Origin: Mucilaginibacter sp.
GTDB lineage: Bacteria; Bacteroidota; Bacteroidia; Sphingobacteriales; Sphingobacteriaceae
Assembly: GCA_028287895.1 (NCBI GenBank)
Contig: JAQBOV010000111.1
Coordinates: 1-36,697 of the forward strand
Direction: 5' to 3'
DNA: 36,697 bases
The notes below the pieces were generated by a model that did no database searches, was not told the origin of the DNA, and worked only from the letters and a program-made list of their open reading frames with translations. Below are positions 23,194 through 31,552 of this stretch, piece by piece; position 1 is the stretch's first letter; the number at the start of each line of letters is the position of its first letter. The position numbers were made by a program, and so were the translations under genes.

Positions 23194-23809
23194 GGAAGGG
23201 ATGTCGCAAATATCAGAATTTGGAAAGATACTCATCTTTTTAATTACCGGAATTTTAATGGTGGCCTTTGCCTTTTTTGTAACGCGATTATTGTCGCCCA
23301 ATAACCCCAATCCCGAAAAGCTTAGTTCATACGAATGCGGCGAGGAAACCGTAGGCAGTGCATGGATGCCCTTTAACAGCCGTTTTTATGTGATTGCTCT
23401 TATATTCCTGATCTTTGACGTGGAGATGGTGTTTATACTGCCCTGGGCTACGGTGTTCGGCAATCACGATATCAGCAATATTGATAAGCGCTGGGGATGG
23501 CTATCGTTGACCGAAATGTTTATCTTTCTAGGTATTTTAATATTGGGGCTCGTTTATGTTTGGGTAAAAGGCGACCTCGACTGGATAAAACCAATGCCAA
23601 TTAAACCGTCAGTTGATAGCCAGGTGCCATCATCGCTATATGAAAAACTGAATTTGCAGCAAAGCAGCTACGCTGTAAAGGAATTTTCTTCACAAAATAT
23701 TTCTGAACTAACTGGCACTGCAAGTGCCACCGATACCGCAGCAGCAACTCCTGCGATAAGAAAACCAATGTTCAAACCAACATTTAAAAAGCCCGGCAAT
23801 GAATCCTGA
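23192..23809 (+). CDS. nuoA: NADH-quinone oxidoreductase subunit A (NuoA) with long C-terminal tail
   Basis: NuoA is a three-helix subunit of complex I at the junction of the membrane and hydrophilic arms. The helices are at about residues 12-33, 63-87 and 105-127. The conserved loop YECGEETVGSAWMPFNSRFY (47-66) and FDVEMVFILPWA (75-86) are both present. Family members have about 115-140 residues; this one has 205. The extra ~75 residues are Ser/Thr/Ala-rich and end in a basic, Pro- and Phe-containing segment (RKPMFKPTFKKPGNES). I start at the ATG at 23192; an in-frame ATG at 23201 is nearly as good. The nuoB gene overlaps its end by 11 bases, showing co-translation. Confidence 0.93.
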   Translation: MEGMSQISEFGKILIFLITGILMVAFAFFVTRLLSPNNPNPEKLSSYECGEETVGSAWMPFNSRFYVIALIFLIFDVEMVFILPWATVFGNHDISNIDKRWGWLSLTEMFIFLGILILGLVYVWVKGDLDWIKPMPIKPSVDSQVPSSLYEKLNLQQSSYAVKEFSSQNISELTGTASATDTAAATPAIRKPMFKPTFKKPGNES

Positions 23810-24281
23810 AAGCATGAACGAAAGCGGCGGTGTGGTGATCACCAAAATGAATGACCTGCTCAACTGGGCGCGTTTATCATCATTATGGCCTTTGAGTTTT
23901 GGCATTGCCTGCTGCGCAATAGAAATGATGGGCTCCTTTGCTTCCACTTACGATATGGACCGTTTTGGGGTATTCCCTCGCCCATCTGCCCGCCAGGCCG
24001 ATGTAATCATTATAGCCGGAACGGTGACCTTTAAAATGGCCGAACGCATTAAACGCCTTTATGAGCAAATGCCTGAACCAAAGTATGTGATCTCGATGGG
24101 ATCATGCTCCAACTGCGGTGGCCCTTACTGGCAGCATGGTTACCATGTTGTAAAAGGTGTTGACCGTGTAATACCTGTAGATATCTATGTACAAGGCTGC
24201 CCGCCCCGCCCTGAAGCTTTGATCGGTTCGATATTAGAATTGCAGAAGAAGATTCAGGGGGAGCGTATGATAAAGGTGTAA
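23799..24281 (+). CDS. nuoB: NADH-quinone oxidoreductase subunit B (NuoB)
   Basis: NuoB carries the [4Fe-4S] cluster N2, the last electron carrier before quinone. The ligands can be seen in the 160 residues: the tandem Cys38-Cys39 in GIACCAIEMM, Cys103 in SMGSCSNCGGPYW and Cys134 in VQGCPPRPEAL. Residues FGVFPRPSARQADVIIIAGTVT (56-77) are also family-typical. The ATG at 23799 overlaps nuoA; a second ATG at 23814 falls after nuoA's stop and is possible. No nuoC follows. The next complex I gene is about 8.6 kb away. Confidence 0.96.
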   Translation: MNPESMNESGGVVITKMNDLLNWARLSSLWPLSFGIACCAIEMMGSFASTYDMDRFGVFPRPSARQADVIIIAGTVTFKMAERIKRLYEQMPEPKYVISMGSCSNCGGPYWQHGYHVVKGVDRVIPVDIYVQGCPPRPEALIGSILELQKKIQGERMIKV

Positions 24282-24410
24282 GCGTTCACATTTTTTTGCA
24301 TGAGCCCCCCGGCACACCAATAAACAAATGATTATCAAAAATTTACGTTTTACCAAGCACTGACCGTGTCACCGTTTTATCGGCCTCCGTCCTATTAAAT
24401 TTCCGTCCTG

Positions 24411-25310
24411 ATGAAAACAACATTACTCGCCATCTGTTGCCTTATTACCTGCTTAAACAGCGTCTTTGCCCAATCCACCAATCCCCAGAAAGATATCTTT
24501 CCGCAGGGCACGGTGATGTATGAGAACATCCCCTATGCTGATGACACCTTAAAAAAACACCTGCTGGATATTTACTTGCCTCCAACCGGAAAAAGCAGTT
24601 ACCCCGTGGTAATTTGGATACATGGCGGCGCCTGGATGATGAACGATAAACATGCCGATATGGGTTATATGGCCAGTACCGTAAAAGGATTTATCGACAG
24701 CGGTTATGCGGTGGCTTCTATAGATTACCGGTGGAGCACCACGGCAATATTCCCGGCACAGATACAGGATTGCAACCAGGCTGTTGAGTTTTTGTATCAG
24801 AATGCAGCTAAATATCATTTGGACCGAAACAGATTGGCTTTAATAGGTTTTTCGGCCGGCGGACATCTGGCAAATCTTTTGGCCTTATCAAATAACAATA
24901 AGATAGCATCATTTTATCCGGCAGCTAAAAAGCCTCACTTCAAAATAAGACTGGTGCTGGATTTTTACGGTCCGTCAGACTTTTTAGCGCTCAAAGGGGA
25001 TTCAAAAGACCCGCGCAGTCCTGTCAGCTTATTACTTGGCGGTATGGTAGCTGACAATCCGGATCGGGCAAAAAAAGCAAGCCCGGTTACCTATATTGAT
25101 AAAAATGACCCGCCGTTCCTGATCGTACAGGGGGAAAAGGATGAATCTGTAAATCCGGCCCAATCTGTTTTACTCAGTTCACGGTTAAAAGATGCCGGGG
25201 TAAAAAACGAACTGATTATTGTACCGGGCGCTCCGCATTATGGTGTAATGTTCGATGCTGAATACATCAGGAAGAAGGTGTTTTTATATCTGAACGATTA
25301 TTTGAAATAA
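24411..25310 (+). CDS. Secreted alpha/beta hydrolase, carboxylesterase type
   Basis: This 299-residue protein has a signal peptide (MKTTLLAICCLITCLNSVFAQ, cut near VFA-QS). The hydrolase fold is of the esterase/lipase (BD-FAE-like, hormone-sensitive-lipase-related) kind: oxyanion motif HGGAW at 71-75, nucleophile elbow GFSAGG with Ser148, Asp244 in VQGEKDESV and His276 in GAPHYG. The extension DYRWSTTAIFPAQIQDCNQAVEFL is typical of polysaccharide or acyl-ester esterases in Bacteroidota. The substrate is likely an acyl or acetyl ester, perhaps on a plant glycan, but no glycan-use genes are near. It has its own upstream region of about 130 bases and no co-directional partner. Confidence 0.88.
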   Translation: MKTTLLAICCLITCLNSVFAQSTNPQKDIFPQGTVMYENIPYADDTLKKHLLDIYLPPTGKSSYPVVIWIHGGAWMMNDKHADMGYMASTVKGFIDSGYAVASIDYRWSTTAIFPAQIQDCNQAVEFLYQNAAKYHLDRNRLALIGFSAGGHLANLLALSNNNKIASFYPAAKKPHFKIRLVLDFYGPSDFLALKGDSKDPRSPVSLLLGGMVADNPDRAKKASPVTYIDKNDPPFLIVQGEKDESVNPAQSVLLSSRLKDAGVKNELIIVPGAPHYGVMFDAEYIRKKVFLYLNDYLK

Positions 25311-25321
25311 CAGTCCGCTTT

Positions 25322-25948
25322 TTACAGCCACGAAGACTTACGAATCTTTATAGGCTGCTTAATAATATCTTTTAGCAAAGACTGCAATACCACCGCATTC
25401 CAGTGGATGGAAAAAACGCAGCATTTACTCTGACCTGGATTTTCTATATGATGGATTAAAAAATGGGTTTGGTAGCTGCTAACAGCGATCTCGTTCCATT
25501 TCAATTTATTTTTATTATCCCAGCTTATACCATCCGCATGGAACGTCACACCGGATAGTTCAAAAGTTTGCTTAATATTGAATAGTTCTGTGTAAAAATT
25601 CAGCTGGTTCACCATGTAAAAATTCCAGAAATGCTCCAGTATATCGGCCCATACTTTAAAAAATACTTTACGGTTGATGCCATAGTAACTATTGAGCTTT
25701 ATACGAAATATCTTGCTCTGATAATCTTTAATTTCAACAAAATATTGCCGGCAAAATGCAAATTTAAATAAATGCGCCCCCTTGATGCCAAACCTGAATG
25801 CTGAGATATTTTCACAGGGAATAAATACGTCAGGGGCAATACTTAACGGCTTCTTAATACTAACCCCCGAATCAGCAAATATGATCTTCTTCATGATCAT
25901 TTTCGGGATCAATTCAGGTATTTCGATAATATTTAACTGGTGAGACAT
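25322..25948 (-). CDS. Cytoplasmic protein of unknown function, possibly PH-like beta fold
   Basis: I do not recognise this 208-residue protein. It has no signal peptide and no clear membrane segment. The sequence alternates beta-rich stretches (KKIIFADSGVSIKKPLSI, YFVEIKDYQSKIFRIKLNSYYG) and a helix (KVWADILEHFWNFYMVNQLNFY). A later segment, FHADGISWDNKNKLKWNEIAVSSYQTHFLIHH, has the 'xxGxxW...WxEIxxxxxxxxxLxxx' pattern seen in bacterial PH-like (YcxB type) domains, and an earlier repeat of this pattern may be present around residues 28-70. That match is only by eye. It is convergent with the esterase gene (11 bases between stops). Confidence 0.55.
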   Translation of the reverse strand: MSHQLNIIEIPELIPKMIMKKIIFADSGVSIKKPLSIAPDVFIPCENISAFRFGIKGAHLFKFAFCRQYFVEIKDYQSKIFRIKLNSYYGINRKVFFKVWADILEHFWNFYMVNQLNFYTELFNIKQTFELSGVTFHADGISWDNKNKLKWNEIAVSSYQTHFLIHHIENPGQSKCCVFSIHWNAVVLQSLLKDIIKQPIKIRKSSWL

Positions 25949-26271
25949 TCCTCCTTAAAAATAAAAAAAACATTTCCTAATAAACAAGTATGTTAACAAC
26001 TCTTTTTTTATAAAAAAAAACAAAAAGATATTGAGCGTTTTCTTTAATCAGCGGGTATTTTCAAAAATCACAAGAATCTTACCGTCAGGCATATATTGTA
26101 TCTACATAACGCCGAAACCGTTGCAATATTTTTTGAATCAACAATTATTTTAAAAAAATCCGGCGGCAATAAGACTGCATAAACGTGAGTGGACAACCCG
26201 CCCCCGGTATTTTCAGCGCTAAATATGTCGTCCTGCGAAATATTTCAGAATTGTGACAGCTATATAAATAA
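25949..26271. other. 323-bp AT-rich gap with poly-A/T runs
   Basis: The gap begins with long A- and T-runs (including CTTTTTTTATAAAAAAAAAC near 26000) and is otherwise structureless to me. It holds the promoter of the unknown gene at 25322-25948. A 10-bp palindrome GAAATATTTC near 26238 is the only other feature. No coding potential. Confidence 0.5.
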
Positions 26272-26303
26272 GAAAACCCGGTATAGCAAGTATCCGGGTT
26301 TTC
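26272..26303 (-). terminator. Terminator of the first fasciclin gene
   Basis: A perfect 10-bp stem (GAAAACCCGG / CCGGGTTTTC) with a 12-base loop, followed on the minus strand by a T-rich stretch. It lies 26 bases past the stop codon at 26330. Confidence 0.8.
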
Positions 26304-26329
26304 ATAAATAAATGGTGTATCTTATCTTC

Positions 26330-26887
26330 TTATTTTGACACAAGCACAGCGTTCAAACCGTGTATTGCGCCATTAGTTGCAGGCAGATCAAATGCAGTTA
26401 CCTGAGCGGTATTGCCATGCTCATCAGCAAGCTGAAGCCTTCCGCTGACAACCGATAAGGTCAGGTTCTCTCCATCAAGAGTTTTAAGCGTTGTTTTACG
26501 TTCCTTTGAGGCGCCCAGGGCTTTTATAAGGTCGGCTTTGGTATATTTACCACTCACTACATGAAACTTTAAAACCGTGGCCAGTTTTGCCGGGTCTTTT
26601 ACCAATGCATCAAGCTGGGTAGAAGATAACTTGCCAAATGCTTCATTAGTGGGGGCAAATATGGTGAATGGCCCGGCTCCCTCTAAGGTCTCACTTAAGC
26701 CGGCGGCCCTTAAAGCTATGGATAAAGCGGTATAATTATCAGATGCTGTCAGCGAAGCCACGACATCTCCGCTTGCCTGCGGTGCAGCTGCCGGCGGTGT
26801 TGCGGCGGCAGGGGCTTGTGCAAATACAGTGTTTGAAAACAAACTAATGGTTAATAGAACGGCGGCAATTAAAACTGGTTTTTTCAT
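26330..26887 (-). CDS. Secreted fasciclin (FAS1) domain protein, copy 1
   Basis: The 185 residues contain a signal peptide (MKKPVLIAAVLLTISLFSNTVFAQ), an Ala/Pro-rich linker (APAAATPPAAAPQASG) and one FAS1 domain. Family motifs are GPFTIFAPTNEAFGKL (about 72-87), VLKFHVVSGKYTKADLI, a TLDGENLTLSV segment and the final ATNGAIHGLNAVL. FAS1 domains mediate adhesion to proteins or polysaccharides, in bacteria mostly as exported single-domain proteins. A close paralogue lies 274 bp upstream at 27161-27727 in the same direction. The linker suggests periplasmic or surface release without a lipid anchor. Confidence 0.93.
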   Translation of the reverse strand: MKKPVLIAAVLLTISLFSNTVFAQAPAAATPPAAAPQASGDVVASLTASDNYTALSIALRAAGLSETLEGAGPFTIFAPTNEAFGKLSSTQLDALVKDPAKLATVLKFHVVSGKYTKADLIKALGASKERKTTLKTLDGENLTLSVVSGRLQLADEHGNTAQVTAFDLPATNGAIHGLNAVLVSK

Positions 26888-27099
26888 ACTTTCTTTTTTA
26901 TTTTAATGTTTAATGCTGATTTGATGACATAATTTCCTCTAACGGATAATTATCCAAAAAATTTCTGAGAAAAAGAAACTTTATACAGATAAATACAGGT
27001 CAGAAAAATAAAAAGATTTGCCCAAAATAAACTATTGTCTATGTAAATTCCATGTTACAATAACACTCAGACGATTCATTTGCCTATTCTTAAATAAAA

Positions 27100-27151
27100 A
27101 GAGATGGTGTCAAAAGCAACCGGACGGACTGCCTTTTTTGACACTACCTCT
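27100..27151 (-). terminator. Long-stem terminator of the second fasciclin gene
   Basis: The arms AGAGATGGTGTCAAAA (27100-27115) and TTTTGACACTACCTCT (27136-27151) pair over 16 positions with two mismatches or G-T pairs; inside is a further short stem. On the minus strand it is followed by a T-run. It starts 10 bases past the stop codon at 27161. Confidence 0.75.
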
Positions 27152-27160
27152 TATATTTTT

Positions 27161-27727
27161 TTATTTTGTTAGTACGGCATTCAACCCGTGTATGGTGCCA
27201 TTAGTTGCCGGCAAGTCAAATGAAGTAACTAATGCCGAATTGCCCATGGCATCGGTTAGCTGAAGATTCTTCTGCTCAAAAACAGACAACGTTAAAGATT
27301 GCCCGTCAATAGTTTTAAGAGTAGTCTTACCCTTACCCATTGTTAAAGCTTTTATAATATCTGCTTTAGTAAAGGTACCGGCAACTACGTGTTCCTTTAA
27401 AATTGCTGAAAGTTTAGCGGGGTCCTTCATCAGGCTATCTAACCTGCCTTGTGGCAATTTACTAAAGGCAGCATTATCTGGTGCAAAGACGGTGTATGGC
27501 CCGGCACCCTTCAGCGTGGCATCCATGTTGGCAGATCTGATTGCTAATCCAAACGTCGCATAATCTGCCGACGCAGTAAGTACGGAAACAAGATCACCTG
27601 TTGGCGTCTGTGGCGATGCAGGTGTAGTGGTTGTACTTTTGGTGGTATCCCTTTGTTGAGCTTGTGCAAATAAATTATTTAATATTAAACCCATCGCAAA
27701 CGCAACTATTAAAATTGACTTTTTCAT
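27161..27727 (-). CDS. Secreted fasciclin (FAS1) domain protein, copy 2
   Basis: The 188 residues start at the ATG at 27727 (MKKSILIVAFAMGLILNNLFAQ, a signal peptide); a TTG two codons upstream is not preferred. A Thr/Pro/Gln-rich linker (TTKSTTTTPASPQTPTG) replaces the Ala/Pro linker of copy 1. The FAS1 domain has GPYTVFAPDNAAFSKL, LKEHVVAGTFTKADII, TLKTIDGQSLTLSV and the same ending ATNGTIHGLNAVL. The two proteins are clearly duplicates that have diverged mainly in the linker and signal. Separate terminators behind each copy suggest that they are independent transcripts. Confidence 0.93.
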   Translation of the reverse strand: MKKSILIVAFAMGLILNNLFAQAQQRDTTKSTTTTPASPQTPTGDLVSVLTASADYATFGLAIRSANMDATLKGAGPYTVFAPDNAAFSKLPQGRLDSLMKDPAKLSAILKEHVVAGTFTKADIIKALTMGKGKTTLKTIDGQSLTLSVFEQKNLQLTDAMGNSALVTSFDLPATNGTIHGLNAVLTK

Positions 27728-28091
27728 GTTCAATTGTTTAATGTTATTAAAAGTGTTGACTAATGCGTATTCCTTTTTCGATAAGCTAATATTAATTTAT
27801 TCACATCCTGTTTGTCAATTAATAACTGTAACTATATCAAATGGTTTTAATGAAAAAAAAGTTTAATTATTAAAAATCAATAAACTGACCTAAAACAAAA
27901 AGAGGCTGTATCCATAAATAAAACAGAGATCCTGAGAATCGTTCAGAATAAAACGTTCTCCACCCAGGCTACCCGAATAAATCAAATAAAAAGCATCGGC
28001 TTATTAATCGGATCGTTTCCGGCACATTCCGCATTCGAAGCCTACTTCGGCAATCACTCTGAACTCAAGACTTAAAACCACCGGCTTAAGA
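27728..28091. other. 364-bp intergenic region with a startless open frame
   Basis: The left part holds the promoter of fasciclin copy 2. From 27884 to 28075 one plus-strand frame is open for 63 codons with coding-like make-up (KSIGLLIGSFPAHSAFEAYF near its end) but no ATG, GTG or TTG that would start it sensibly. A CTTAA...TTAAG dyad at 28071-28090 lies between this frame and the isocitrate dehydrogenase stop. Confidence 0.4.
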
Positions 28092-29555
28092 CTACTGTCC
28101 CTGCGCCAGCGTATAACCAATCTTACCATCAAATTTCATCAGGAATTCAACCGAACATACTTTGGCATCCAGTGAAAAATCTGCGGCAATATGTAAAAGT
28201 TCCTTTTGGGTAACGGTTTTTCCGGCTTTCTTTTCAAAACGCACACGATACTCGTTCACCAGTTCGGTAAATATTGAGCCCGTCGGCCAAACCTGGGTAC
28301 CCCGGTTAGAGATCATCACCAGGTCGAAATTATCCGTCAATCTTTTCTTGGCCAGTTCTGCCAGTTCAGCGGGCTGCAGATCACCGGCTTCAACAAATAC
28401 ATCCACCCCTACCATTTCTTCCTTAATGCCTTTGGTAACCGTCAGTTTATTTTTTGTAAGCCTGTGATGGTTCTCGTTGGCTTTAGTTTCAAGGTTAGCT
28501 TTTCCGGTAACTCCGCCATCTGCCGGAACTTTACCCAGGTTGGCGATAATTGCTTCTGCAAAACCATTCGTAGTTGCCGCCGGGATTGATTTGTTTCCAA
28601 AATCACCTGTATGAATGCCGCGTTCCAGGGTATAAAGCAGTGCGTTCTCAATAATGGCTGCATTTTCGGTAAAGCCCATATAGCGCAGCATTAAAATACC
28701 TGAAAGCAACAAGGCAGTCGGGTTTGCGATGCCTTTGCCTGCAATATCTGGCGCGGTACCATGCACGGCTTCAAAAATCGAAATATTATCACCGATGTTA
28801 GCTGATGGTGCAAAGCCCAAACCTCCAACCAAACCAGCGCACAGGTCTGATACGATATCACCCTGTAAATTGGTTAACACGATCGCCTGGAATTTTTCAG
28901 GGTGGGTCACCAGTTTCATGCACAGGTCGTCAACAATAATATCACTGGTTTCTATATCCGGATATTCTTTAGCAATCTCCTGGAAGGTCTCCAGGAAAAG
29001 ACCATCAGTCAGTTTCATGATATTGGCTTTATGGCCACAGGCTAATTTGGTATAACCTTTACGGCGGGCCATCTCAAAAGCATAGCGTATCACCTGTGCC
29101 GATCCTGGGCGGGTAATAATACGCCGGCCAACCGCTACGTCATAAGTAAGCAGGTGCTCAATGCCACCATAAGTATCTTCAATGTTTTCGCGTATAATGG
29201 TCAGGTTGATGGGAATACCTGCTTTAGAAAAAACAGTTTCCACACCGTTCAGTGTTCTGAAATCGCGCTGATTGGCGTAAGTGTTCCAAACCTTTCGTGC
29301 CGTTACATTGATGCTTTTAACGCCCTTGCCTTTTGGGGTTTCCATAGGGCCTTTAAACAGCAAACCCAGGCTTTCAATAGTTGCCTTGGCAGCGTCGGTC
29401 ATCCCGGTAGAGTGACCGGCATCAAAATAGGATTTGCCCATTTCTACATACTCATATTCGAGTGGTACACTATTGGCTTCAAAAATCCGCAGAACGGCTT
29501 GCATTATTTCGGGACCTATTCCATCCCCCCTGGCTACGGCTATTTTTGTCTTCAT
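28092..29555 (-). CDS. icd: Isocitrate dehydrogenase, Thermus type, with NAD-type cofactor signature
   Basis: The enzyme oxidises isocitrate to 2-oxoglutarate and CO2. From the ATG at 29555 (MKTKIAVARGDGIGPE) it has 487 residues; the frame runs 17 codons further upstream without similarity. Substrate residues are seen in KSINVTARK (80-88), the conserved Arg97, IIRENIEDTYGG (120-131) and the metal Asp residues near 233 and 237. The C-terminal extension of about 140 residues (GVDVFVEAG ... MISNRGTQVWPTG ... AQGQ) matches the long isocitrate dehydrogenase of Thermus thermophilus. In the cofactor loop, HGTAPDIAGKG (265-275) has Asp270-Ile271, where NADP enzymes have Lys-Tyr. By established specificity rules this predicts NAD+. 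Automated labels would probably say NADP. Confidence 0.92.
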   Translation of the reverse strand: MKTKIAVARGDGIGPEIMQAVLRIFEANSVPLEYEYVEMGKSYFDAGHSTGMTDAAKATIESLGLLFKGPMETPKGKGVKSINVTARKVWNTYANQRDFRTLNGVETVFSKAGIPINLTIIRENIEDTYGGIEHLLTYDVAVGRRIITRPGSAQVIRYAFEMARRKGYTKLACGHKANIMKLTDGLFLETFQEIAKEYPDIETSDIIVDDLCMKLVTHPEKFQAIVLTNLQGDIVSDLCAGLVGGLGFAPSANIGDNISIFEAVHGTAPDIAGKGIANPTALLLSGILMLRYMGFTENAAIIENALLYTLERGIHTGDFGNKSIPAATTNGFAEAIIANLGKVPADGGVTGKANLETKANENHHRLTKNKLTVTKGIKEEMVGVDVFVEAGDLQPAELAELAKKRLTDNFDLVMISNRGTQVWPTGSIFTELVNEYRVRFEKKAGKTVTQKELLHIAADFSLDAKVCSVEFLMKFDGKIGYTLAQGQ

Positions 29556-29583
29556 TGTATAGAACCTAAAGGTAAATTTGGCG

Positions 29584-29591
29584 CAAATATA
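29584..29591 (-). promoter_or_regulatory. TAnnTTTG -7 box for the isocitrate dehydrogenase gene
   Basis: On the minus strand the sequence reads TATATTTG, a perfect -7 box, 28 bases before the ATG at 29555. It gives a normal short leader. The intergenic region (29556-29674) also has to hold the purK promoter; TAAACTTG at 29657-29664 on the plus strand is one base off the consensus. Confidence 0.5.
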
Positions 29592-29674
29592 CAGCTTAGA
29601 GGGCAATTTTTTAACGTGTTATCCAAATTGATATAGGCTTTTTGAAAGATTTAGGGTAAACTTGCATTCTAATA

Positions 29675-30814
29675 ATGAAAGCTTTTTACGGAGATCTCAA
29701 ACTGGGAATTTTAGGCGGCGGACAATTAGGCCGCATGCTGATACAGCAGGCCATTAATTACAATGTAACGGTTAAGGTGCTCGACCCTGACCGCGAGGCG
29801 CCATGCCGCAAATTATGTGATGAGTTTGTGGTGGGCTCATTGGGTGATTATGAAACCGTTTATAAATTTGGTAAAAAAGTCGACCTGCTTACCATAGAGA
29901 TCGAGAAGGTAAACGTGGATGCTCTGGAACAACTGGAAAAAGAGGGCGTGCAGGTTTACCCTCAGCCGCGCATCATTCGCCTGATACAGGATAAGGCTCT
30001 GCAAAAACAGTTTTTCAAAGAAAATGACATTCCCACAGCCGAATTCCAGGTTATTTCCTCGGCCGAACAATTAAAGAAAAGCCATATACCATTTCCCTAT
30101 ATTCAAAAACTGCGCCGTGATGGATATGACGGCAGAGGTGTTTATAAGGTATTGGATGAATCATATCTTGCCAAAGCATTTACTGAGCCAAGCTTAATTG
30201 AACGCATGGTAGATTTTGAAAAAGAAATAGCCGTTATAGTGGCGCGCAATGAGCACGGCGAAATCAAAGCATTCCCGATGGTGGAGATGGAATTCAATCC
30301 CCAGGTCAACCTGGTGGAGTTTTTGATCGCCCCTTCTACCCTGCCCTTTGAGGTACATCAGGAAGCCGAACGCATAGCCAAAAGGGTCGCCGGTTGTCTG
30401 AATATTGTCGGCTTACTGGCGGTGGAGATGTTTTTGGATAAAAATGGTAAAATACTGGTGAACGAGCTGGCGCCGCGACCGCATAACAGCGGTCATCAAA
30501 CCATTGAAGGCAACGTGGTATCACAGTTCGAACAGCATTTACGCGCCATATTCAATCAGCCTTTGGGCGATACAGCCTGCCTTAACCATGCCATTATGAT
30601 CAATATATTGGGCGAAACCGGATATCAGGGCCCGGCAGTATACCAGGGAATTGAAAAAGTATTGGATTGTGCCGGCGTATACATACATTTATACGGCAAA
30701 GCTTTAACCAAACCCTTCCGCAAGATGGGGCATGTAACCATCGTGGATACTGACAGGGACAAAGCGATTGAAAAGGCAAGGTATGTGCAGAAGACTTTGA
30801 AGGTGGTGAGTTAA
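29675..30814 (+). CDS. purK: 5-(carboxyamino)imidazole ribonucleotide synthase (PurK)
   Basis: PurK uses ATP and bicarbonate to make N5-CAIR from AIR in purine synthesis. The 379 residues form an ATP-grasp protein: the N-terminal Rossmann-like part has KLGILGGGQLGRML (9-22), the central and ATP domains have IPFPYIQKLRRDGYDGRGVYKV and the metal-binding MEFNPQVNLVEFLIAPS, and VNELAPRPHNSGHQTIEG is the family signature near residue 270. The next gene is purE, 55 bases downstream, which uses the product N5-CAIR; the pair is a classic two-gene operon. The gene is divergent from icd. Confidence 0.96.
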   Translation: MKAFYGDLKLGILGGGQLGRMLIQQAINYNVTVKVLDPDREAPCRKLCDEFVVGSLGDYETVYKFGKKVDLLTIEIEKVNVDALEQLEKEGVQVYPQPRIIRLIQDKALQKQFFKENDIPTAEFQVISSAEQLKKSHIPFPYIQKLRRDGYDGRGVYKVLDESYLAKAFTEPSLIERMVDFEKEIAVIVARNEHGEIKAFPMVEMEFNPQVNLVEFLIAPSTLPFEVHQEAERIAKRVAGCLNIVGLLAVEMFLDKNGKILVNELAPRPHNSGHQTIEGNVVSQFEQHLRAIFNQPLGDTACLNHAIMINILGETGYQGPAVYQGIEKVLDCAGVYIHLYGKALTKPFRKMGHVTIVDTDRDKAIEKARYVQKTLKVVS

Positions 30815-30869
30815 TATTAAGCCGATGGTCAATAGTCCATAGATTTTGGCGTCAATTAAAATAATCACT

Positions 30870-31385
30870 ATGGACAAAAGAAATATGATGAACCAACCTA
30901 AAATAAGCATCATCATGGGCAGCAAGTCTGACCTTAACGTGATGCAGGATGCAGCCGACGTATTAAAAGAATTGGGCGTACCTTACGAGATTACGGTAGT
31001 ATCGGCCCACCGCACGCCGGAGCGCATGTTCAGTTATGCCAAGTCAGCTGCTGACCGTGGTTTGAAGGTGATCATTGCAGGTGCAGGAGGTGCAGCGCAT
31101 TTACCGGGAATGGTAGCTTCGTTAACACACCTGCCTGTTATTGGCGTACCGGTAAAATCAAGCAATTCTATTGATGGCTGGGATTCCATCTTATCTATAC
31201 TACAAATGCCTAACGGCATTCCGGTGGCAACAGTAGCGCTCAATGCAGCTAAAAATGCCGGTATTTTAGCTGCGCAGATATTATCCACAGGTGATGAAAC
31301 CATCGTTAAAGACCTGATCGCGTATAAAGAAAAACTTAAACAAAAAGTCGAGGAATCGGCCAGGGAAATGGAAGGCGGTGAATAG
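30870..31385 (+). CDS. purE: N5-carboxyaminoimidazole ribonucleotide mutase (PurE, class I)
   Basis: PurE moves the carboxyl group of N5-CAIR to make CAIR. The gene has 171 residues from the ATG at 30870; ATGs at 30885 and 30888 are also possible because family homology begins at about residue 11. Motifs: MGSKSD at 16-21, SAHRTPE at 45-51 with catalytic His47, and GAGGAAHLPG at 71-80. Residues near SSNSIDGWDSILSILQMPNGIPVATVA complete the octameric core. The length and the presence of purK show that it is class I (mutase), not the class II carboxylase. The C-terminus is charged (Lys/Glu), as usual. Confidence 0.96.
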   Translation: MDKRNMMNQPKISIIMGSKSDLNVMQDAADVLKELGVPYEITVVSAHRTPERMFSYAKSAADRGLKVIIAGAGGAAHLPGMVASLTHLPVIGVPVKSSNSIDGWDSILSILQMPNGIPVATVALNAAKNAGILAAQILSTGDETIVKDLIAYKEKLKQKVEESAREMEGGE

Positions 31386-31552
31386 TGATCAGTTACTTTG
31401 AAAAAGGTAAATCTTTTTTGTTATGAAAACCCATCTTTCGGATTAAACTGCCTTTCTGACTAAGTTTCTATATAACTTAAGCTATTTGCGGCCAAACACA
31501 GGGCGCCCGTTATAGACTAATCTCTAGCCACCGGTTGACAAATCACTAAATA

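Noticed and set aside
29154..29636. 160-codon plus-strand ORF opposite icd
   Set aside because: It lies antisense to the conserved isocitrate dehydrogenase and has no recognisable domain.
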